From positions 1-10,299 of the forward strand of contig CAYMOV010000087.1 in the NCBI GenBank assembly GCA_964392085.1: a stretch of 10,299 nucleotides of DNA, given 5' to 3'. Position numbers and translations under genes: made by a program. Under the pieces are notes generated by a model, which was not told the DNA's origin, did no database searches, and worked only from the letters and a program-made list of their open reading frames with translations. The first letter of the stretch is position 1, and each line of letters opens with the position of its first letter. This DNA is from CAYMOV01 sp964392085 (lineage in GTDB: Bacteria; Oederibacteriota; Muellerivitia; Muellerivitales; Muellerivitaceae). Below are positions 6,321 to 10,299 of this stretch, piece by piece.

Positions 6321-7166
6321 GTGAAGCGCATAGGGGGTTGGATCCTAATGACATTGGCCCTGCTTGAATTCGGGGCCATCCTGGCCTTCGCCCTGGGGCA
6401 AAGGCGCATGACCTATTTTCCGCCCTCCCCGGGCACGGCGACCCCCGCCCTTTGGGGCACCCCTTACCAGCCTGTGACCCTCGTCACGGCGGATGGGTTC
6501 CATTTGTCGGCCTGGTGGGTGGGCCAACCCCAGGACAATCCCCGGCGCCCAGTGGTGATTTACTGCCACGGCAACGGCGCCGACCTCTCCCGCCTGGCGG
6601 AGGTGGCCCACCTTTTCTACCAGATGGGTTGGGACGCCCTCCTGTTCGACTACCGGGCCTATGGCCGGTCCCAGGGATCCTTCGGGGACTTGAACGAGGA
6701 AGGGTTGGCGAAGGACGCCCAGGCGGCCTGGGCCTACGTGGCTTCCCGGAAGGTCCCGACGACCCGCGTCCTGATCTGGGGCCATTCCCTCGGAAGTTCC
6801 GTGGCCGCCCGCCTAGCCGCCCAACGGGGTTGCGCCGGGCTGGTCTTGGAGGGCGCCTTCCCTTCGCTCCAGGCCATCGGCCGGTCCCGCTACCCCTGGG
6901 TCCTGTTCCCTGGTTTCCTCCTCCGGGATCAGTACGCCACGGACGATTGGGTCCACTCGCGGCGCTGTCCCGTCCTGTTCCTCCACGCCGAGAGGGACGA
7001 GGTGATCCCTCCCGCCCTGGGGGACGAGGTCTACCAACGGGCCCCCGGCCCGAAGGAACGTATCCTCCTGTCCGGGATCGGCCACAACGGCCTGCCGAAA
7101 GTCTGGCAGCTGTACCAACCGGATTTGACGAGATTCGCCCAATCCTGCCTCGGAGTGACCCCATGA
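6321..7166 (+). CDS. Membrane-anchored alpha/beta hydrolase (Bem46/ABHD13-like)
   Basis: 281 residues from GTG 6321. One transmembrane helix lies at about residues 4-26 (IGGWILMTLALLEFGAILAFALG). The hydrolase fold follows, with HGNG (oxyanion-side motif after strand 3), FDYRAYGRSQGS, and the nucleophile elbow GHSLGSS with Ser156. Asp226 (HAERDEVIP) and His255 (GIGHNGLP) complete the triad. This pattern is typical of Bem46-type serine hydrolases; the substrate (ester, acyl or peptide) cannot be told. The frame reaches ATG 6234, but that would put 29 Pro/Gly-rich residues encoded by the promoter region before the helix, so the GTG is chosen; a G-rich ribosome site precedes it. The stop overlaps the ABC ATPase start (ATGA at 7163-7166), so the enzyme is translationally coupled to the transporter. 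Confidence 0.9.
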   Translation: MKRIGGWILMTLALLEFGAILAFALGQRRMTYFPPSPGTATPALWGTPYQPVTLVTADGFHLSAWWVGQPQDNPRRPVVIYCHGNGADLSRLAEVAHLFYQMGWDALLFDYRAYGRSQGSFGDLNEEGLAKDAQAAWAYVASRKVPTTRVLIWGHSLGSSVAARLAAQRGCAGLVLEGAFPSLQAIGRSRYPWVLFPGFLLRDQYATDDWVHSRRCPVLFLHAERDEVIPPALGDEVYQRAPGPKERILLSGIGHNGLPKVWQLYQPDLTRFAQSCLGVTP

Positions 7167-8212
7167 CCTTCATGAACGGACCGGCCCTGGATGTCCGGGA
7201 CCTCGCCAAGTCGTACCGCCGCCGCAAGCGGACCGCCGGCCTCTGGGGCGGCGTGAAGGGATTCTTCTCGGACGACACCGAGGAGGTCCCGGCGGTGAAG
7301 GGGCTCACCTTCTCGATCCAGCGCGGCGAGCGCGTGGGGTTGATCGGCGAGAACGGCGCCGGGAAGTCCACCACCCTCAAGATGCTGACCGGCATCCTCA
7401 TGCCCACCCGGGGGAACCTCACGGTGCTGGGTCGGATCCCCTGGAAGGAACGGCGTCAGCTGGCCCTCGACATGGGCGTGGTCTTCGGGCAGAGGCCCCA
7501 ATTGCTCTGGGACATCCCGGTGCGCGAGACCTTCAGCCTCCTGAAGACCATGTACCGCATCCCGGACTCGGTGTTCGAGATCACCTACGGCGAGGCCGTG
7601 AGGCGCCTGGACCTGGAACCCCTTTTGGGCACCCCGGTCCGCCAGTTGTCCCTCGGCCAACGCATGCGCTGCGACTTGGCCGCCTCCCTCTTGCACGCCC
7701 CCGCGGTGGTCTTCTTGGACGAGCCCACGATCGGGCTGGATGTCTCGGTGAAGGAACAGGTGCGGGAATACATCCTGGACATGCACCAAAGGTTCAAGAC
7801 CACCCTACTCATCACCACCCACGACCTGAAGGACATCACCGAGGTCTGCGAGCGGTTGCTGGTACTGGACCAGGGGAGCCTATTGTTCGACGGGTCCCTC
7901 CGGGAATTCGAAAGGGAATTCGCGCGCGAACGCCGACTGGTGGCCGAGCTCAAGAACCCCATCACCCCCGAGGAAGCCGGTCGGTTGGGGACCGAGGCCG
8001 CCCGCCTGGGCGGGAACTTGGTCGTGGCCGAGGGGCGCCGCGTCGTCCTGGAATTCTCCAACGAGGCGGAAACTCCCGCGGTGACCCAGGCCCTCCTCCA
8101 GGCCGTCCCGGTCGTGGACTTCTCGCTCGAAAAGACCGACATCGAACGGATCGTGGCCCGGCTCTACCGCAACCAGGCCACCCACCGTCCCGGCCTGGGG
8201 AAGCAACCATGA
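7163..8212 (+). CDS. ABC-2 type exporter, ATP-binding protein (viologen-exporter-like family)
   Basis: 349 residues. The nucleotide-binding domain is complete: Walker A GENGAGKST (62-70), Q-loop VVFGQR (Gln110), signature LSLGQ (162-166), Walker B VVFLDEP with Glu187, D-loop GLD (191-193) and H-loop TTHD (His220). An insert before the core (about 20-43, basic then GLWGGVKGFFSDD) and an accessory C-terminal domain (about 245-349) are usual in ATPases paired with PF06182 permeases. It should power export by the two permeases that follow. Start at 7163 with GGAG 7 bases upstream, overlapping the hydrolase stop; an ATG at 7172 is an alternative. The 3' end overlaps the first permease start (ATGA at 8209-8212). 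Substrate unknown; the Synechocystis relative exports viologens, but that cannot be carried over. Confidence 0.93.
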   Translation: MTFMNGPALDVRDLAKSYRRRKRTAGLWGGVKGFFSDDTEEVPAVKGLTFSIQRGERVGLIGENGAGKSTTLKMLTGILMPTRGNLTVLGRIPWKERRQLALDMGVVFGQRPQLLWDIPVRETFSLLKTMYRIPDSVFEITYGEAVRRLDLEPLLGTPVRQLSLGQRMRCDLAASLLHAPAVVFLDEPTIGLDVSVKEQVREYILDMHQRFKTTLLITTHDLKDITEVCERLLVLDQGSLLFDGSLREFEREFARERRLVAELKNPITPEEAGRLGTEAARLGGNLVVAEGRRVVLEFSNEAETPAVTQALLQAVPVVDFSLEKTDIERIVARLYRNQATHRPGLGKQP

Positions 8213-9075
8213 GTACGCCCGCCCCGCCCACCCCGCTCCCCCGATCCCGCGGGGTCGGCGAGTCCCTATCGAACGTCGAAATCCTTTCGGGCTACCTGGC
8301 CCTCCTGGTGCGGTCCGTGCGGGCCGCCTTCGCCTACCGGGCCAACACCGTCATGTCCTTCATGACGGGGGTCTTCACGGCGTCGATCATCTGGATGGTC
8401 TGGTGGCGGGTCTATGAGCAGGGGAAACCCGTCGGCGCCCCTCCCCGGGAGCTTCTCTTCCCTTACCTTATCCTGGCCTTCTGCCTCAACTACGCCTTCA
8501 CGGTGAACAGCGAGTTCCGCGTGGCCCAACGGATCCGCATGGGCCTCATCGCCACCGACCTCCTGAAGCCCCTCGACTTCCAGGGGATGCAGCTGGCCCA
8601 GTCCCTCAGCGATTTCGTTTTCAACGCGACCCTCGCCTCGCTGGTGTTCATGGGGTCGTCGGCCTTCATGGGACGGGCCCTGGCTCCGGCCTCGCCTTCC
8701 GCCTTGGCGTTCTTCGCGGTGGGCATGGTGTTGGGGTTCCTCATCCAGTTTGGGGTGGTCTTCCTGTTCGTGCAGGGCATCTTCTACACCCTCAACAACT
8801 ACGGCATCCAGGTGGCCCGCGGCGCACTGCACGCCACTTTCTCGGGCCTCTCGGCCCCCCTCAGCATGTTCCCCGCGTCGCTCCGGCTGGTGGGCGCGTT
8901 CCTCCCGTTCCAGTATGTCATCTACAAGCCGGTGCTCCTTTACCAGGGACAGCTGGTGGGCGCGGAGGCCTGGCGGACTTTGGGGGAGCAGGCCCTTTGG
9001 GCCGCCGGGTTGATCCTCACGGGGCGGTGGATCTTTATCCGCATCGTCCGAAGCCTTGAAGTGCAGGGGGGCTGA
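8209..9075 (+). CDS. ABC-2 family permease (PF06182-like), subunit 1
   Basis: 288 residues, about six transmembrane segments (roughly 47-67, 81-99, 134-156, 163-192, 224-240, 258-277) after a Pro-rich cytoplasmic start. Family marks: FAYRANTVMSF before helix 1, RIRMGLIATDLLKPLDF (108-124) in the first loop region, and SAPLSMFPASLRLVGAFLPFQYVIYKP (215-241). These match the ABC2_membrane_6 type, encoded as pairs of unlike permeases beside one ATPase, so it should form half of the export channel with the protein at 9078-9857. Start ATG 8209 overlaps the ATPase stop and has GGGGAAG upstream. No break or odd composition is seen. Confidence 0.9.
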   Translation: MSTPAPPTPLPRSRGVGESLSNVEILSGYLALLVRSVRAAFAYRANTVMSFMTGVFTASIIWMVWWRVYEQGKPVGAPPRELLFPYLILAFCLNYAFTVNSEFRVAQRIRMGLIATDLLKPLDFQGMQLAQSLSDFVFNATLASLVFMGSSAFMGRALAPASPSALAFFAVGMVLGFLIQFGVVFLFVQGIFYTLNNYGIQVARGALHATFSGLSAPLSMFPASLRLVGAFLPFQYVIYKPVLLYQGQLVGAEAWRTLGEQALWAAGLILTGRWIFIRIVRSLEVQGG

Positions 9076-9077
9076 CC

Positions 9078-9857
9078 ATGGATTTCCAGGTTTATTGGGC
9101 CGCCTACAAGGCCTCACTCCTCCAGAAGCTGGAGTACCGGGTGGATTTCGCCCTGGGGGTGGTCACCGCCATGATGCTCCGGCTTTCCCAGTTGGCGATC
9201 CAATACGTGATCCTCGAGCAGTCCAAGCAGCTGATGGGCTGGGATATGTCCCAGGTCGTGTTCCTCGCCGGAATGACCGCCCTCTCGCTCGGCGTCTCGG
9301 AGCTGTTCTTCAACAACGTCTGGATGGTTCCCTACTACATCGTCATGGGCGACCTCGACCGCCTGTTGGTGTACCCGGTCCGGACCCTGCCGTTCCTGCT
9401 GATCTCAAACCCGGTCATCCACTCCTTCGGCAACCTGATCATCGGGGGGGTCTTGGCCTGCGCCGCGCTCCAGGTGAACCACGTGCCGCCGATCCAATGG
9501 CTTTGGGTGCCCTTTTGGGCCGTCTGCGGGGGGATCCTCTACACCGCGGCGTTGGTGCTGGCGGCCAGCCTGTCCTTCAAGTTCGTGGGCCCCTACGGCC
9601 ACAACCTGTTTTTCGTGCACCAGCTCCTTACGGCCAACCAGTATCCCCTCTCGGTTTTCCCCGCGGCGCTGGAATGGATCCTCACCCTGGTGCTCCCCTT
9701 CGCCGCGATCGTTTATCTGCCCGCCGGCTGGATCTTCGGCAAGTTCACGAACCCCTGGTGCGCCTTCCTGGCGCCCCTCGCGGCGCTTTTCATGGTGTTC
9801 CTCGCGGTCCGGGCTTGGGGCTGGGGGGTCCGTCAATACGAATCGACAGGCTCCTAA
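9078..9857 (+). CDS. ABC-2 family permease (PF06182-like), subunit 2
   Basis: 259 residues with about six membrane segments (roughly 24-46, 59-90, 109-131, 141-166, 199-216, 226-246). It shares the family pattern with subunit 1: KLEYRVDFALG before helix 1, MGDLDRLLVYPV (90-101) where subunit 1 has LIATDLLKPL, and the YPLSVFPAALEWILTLVLPFAAIVYLP region (189-215). It most likely pairs with subunit 1 in a heterodimeric channel. The ATG is 2 bases after the subunit 1 stop, with a G-rich ribosome site inside the previous gene's end. It is the last gene of the hydrolase-ABC operon; downstream lies heptamer-repeat DNA, and no clear terminator hairpin was seen. Confidence 0.9.
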   Translation: MDFQVYWAAYKASLLQKLEYRVDFALGVVTAMMLRLSQLAIQYVILEQSKQLMGWDMSQVVFLAGMTALSLGVSELFFNNVWMVPYYIVMGDLDRLLVYPVRTLPFLLISNPVIHSFGNLIIGGVLACAALQVNHVPPIQWLWVPFWAVCGGILYTAALVLAASLSFKFVGPYGHNLFFVHQLLTANQYPLSVFPAALEWILTLVLPFAAIVYLPAGWIFGKFTNPWCAFLAPLAALFMVFLAVRAWGWGVRQYESTGS

Positions 9858-9862
9858 AAACA

Positions 9863-9967
9863 GCGGTCGGCGGTCGGCGGTCGGCCAGGAAATATCACAT
9901 CACGGCTCCACAAGAAATGCGGTCGACTAGGCAGCGCCACACAATAGCCCTACAAAAAACGCGGTCG
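9863..9967 (+). repeat. GCGGTCG heptamer array with 42-base spaced copies
   Basis: Three perfect tandem GCGGTCG units (9863-9883) are followed by single copies at 9919 and 9961. Starts differ by 56 and 42 bases, both multiples of seven, so all copies keep the same 7-base register. The 21 bases at 9905-9925 match those at 9947-9967 at 17 positions, giving a 42-base direct repeat. The stretch up to 10043 turns A/C-rich, with ACAACCA twice (9982-9988, 9994-10000). No gene is seen in 9858-10043. The heptamer GCGGTCG matches GCCGTTG of the 5629-5697 hairpin at five of seven positions. Confidence 0.6.
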
Positions 9968-10043
9968 GCCACAAAACAATCACAACCAAAAGCACAACCA
10001 AAACGTCTATATTTCGTCGGGAATCTTAAACCCTGGAGTTGAA

Positions 10044-10299
10044 ATGGCGGACAATTATAGGGATCTAACAATTTGGATATCCGGCATGACTTTAGTGACT
10101 GAAATATACAAATTCCCCGCGACAGAAACCTATGGGTTGACGATTCAAATGCGTCGAGCCGCCGTGTCAATTCCGAGCAATATCGCAGAAGGGCACGGGC
10201 ATCGAACAAGCGGAGAGTTTTTACAATAATTAATCCAAGCGCGCGGTTCATTATTGGAGCTCGAAACCCAGTTACAGATATCCGTCAACTTGGGATATA
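10044..10299 (+). pseudogene. Four-helix-bundle (S23/23S rRNA IVS-like) protein gene, interrupted by TAA and cut by window edge
   Basis: The frame from ATG 10044 (GGAG 6 bases upstream, at 10034-10037) encodes the family's N-terminal half: YRDLTIWISGMTLVTEIY, then YGLTIQMRRAAVSIPSNIAEGHG and SGEFLQ. A TAA at 10227-10229 stops it after 61 residues, yet the same frame continues to the edge with LIQARGSLLELETQLQIS, the family's third-helix sequence; relatives have an aromatic residue where the TAA stands. About four residues also seem missing between EIY and FPATETYG. Family proteins are about 115-125 residues long, often encoded in 23S rRNA intervening sequences or in scattered intergenic copies; function is unclear. 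Low GC against neighbours suggests separate origin. TAA is used as a normal stop elsewhere here, so recoding is unlikely; a sequencing error remains possible. Confidence 0.75.

Noticed and set aside
6452..7162. Upstream extension of the ABC ATPase frame to 586 residues
   Set aside because: The extension is a Pro/Gly/Arg-rich out-of-frame reading of the hydrolase gene; the ATG at 7163 fits the family start and the overlap.
9863..9967. CRISPR array
   Set aside because: Units are 7 bases, partly tandem, with no 20-40 base repeat and unique-spacer pattern and no cas genes.
9056..10042. 328-codon plus-strand frame running through permease 2 into the repeat region
   Set aside because: It is a shadow frame of permease 2, low in hydrophobic segments; the 9078 frame has the family motifs.
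10227..10229. TAA recoded as an amino acid
   Set aside because: TAA ends the FKBP, phosphatase and permease 2 genes normally, so a changed code is not supported.
10044..10299. Avd accessory protein of a diversity-generating retroelement
   Set aside because: Same fold, but no reverse transcriptase or template/variable repeat is in the window; the sequence fits the S23/IVS-like branch better.

Overview
The window is high-GC bacterial DNA, densely coded, with two blocks transcribed away from each other from a 114-base gap at 6207-6320. The taxon cannot be fixed from the sequence. Several traits fit an uncultured Gram-negative-type lineage: exported beta-propeller proteins with Thr-Pro linkers and a C-terminal FlgD/type IX-like Ig domain, a mixed-type phosphofructokinase, and intergenic heptamer repeats beside a four-helix-bundle gene. 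This is inference; no rRNA or marker gene is present.

Left block (minus strand, 1-6206), in transcription order: an exported FKBP-type peptidyl-prolyl isomerase; 6-phosphofructokinase; a cupin_5 (DUF985) protein; an inositol-monophosphatase/histidinol-phosphatase family enzyme; a small membrane-anchored protein of unknown function; and two tandem paralogous secreted NHL-like propeller proteins, the second cut by the left edge. The phosphatase, the small protein and the first propeller gene are tightly packed (6-base gap, then an ATGA overlap) and probably co-transcribed. FKBP, Pfk and cupin are single housekeeping-type genes separated by repeat-bearing gaps.

Right block (plus strand, 6321-9857): a four-gene operon with ATGA overlaps or a 2-base gap. 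It encodes a membrane-anchored alpha/beta hydrolase (Bem46-like), an ABC ATPase and two ABC-2 permeases of the PF06182 type. The last three form a complete exporter of the kind that includes the viologen exporters. The translationally coupled hydrolase is the most suggestive functional association in the window.

Three intergenic spots (4411-4499, 5629-5697, 9863-9967) share a hidden 7-base periodicity although their heptamer sequences differ. Two are inverted repeats. The third leads into a four-helix-bundle (S23/IVS-like) gene at 10044 that carries an in-frame TAA and a short internal deletion, so it looks like a decayed gene. The heptamer elements and the four-helix-bundle remnant are the part least explained by ordinary gene content.
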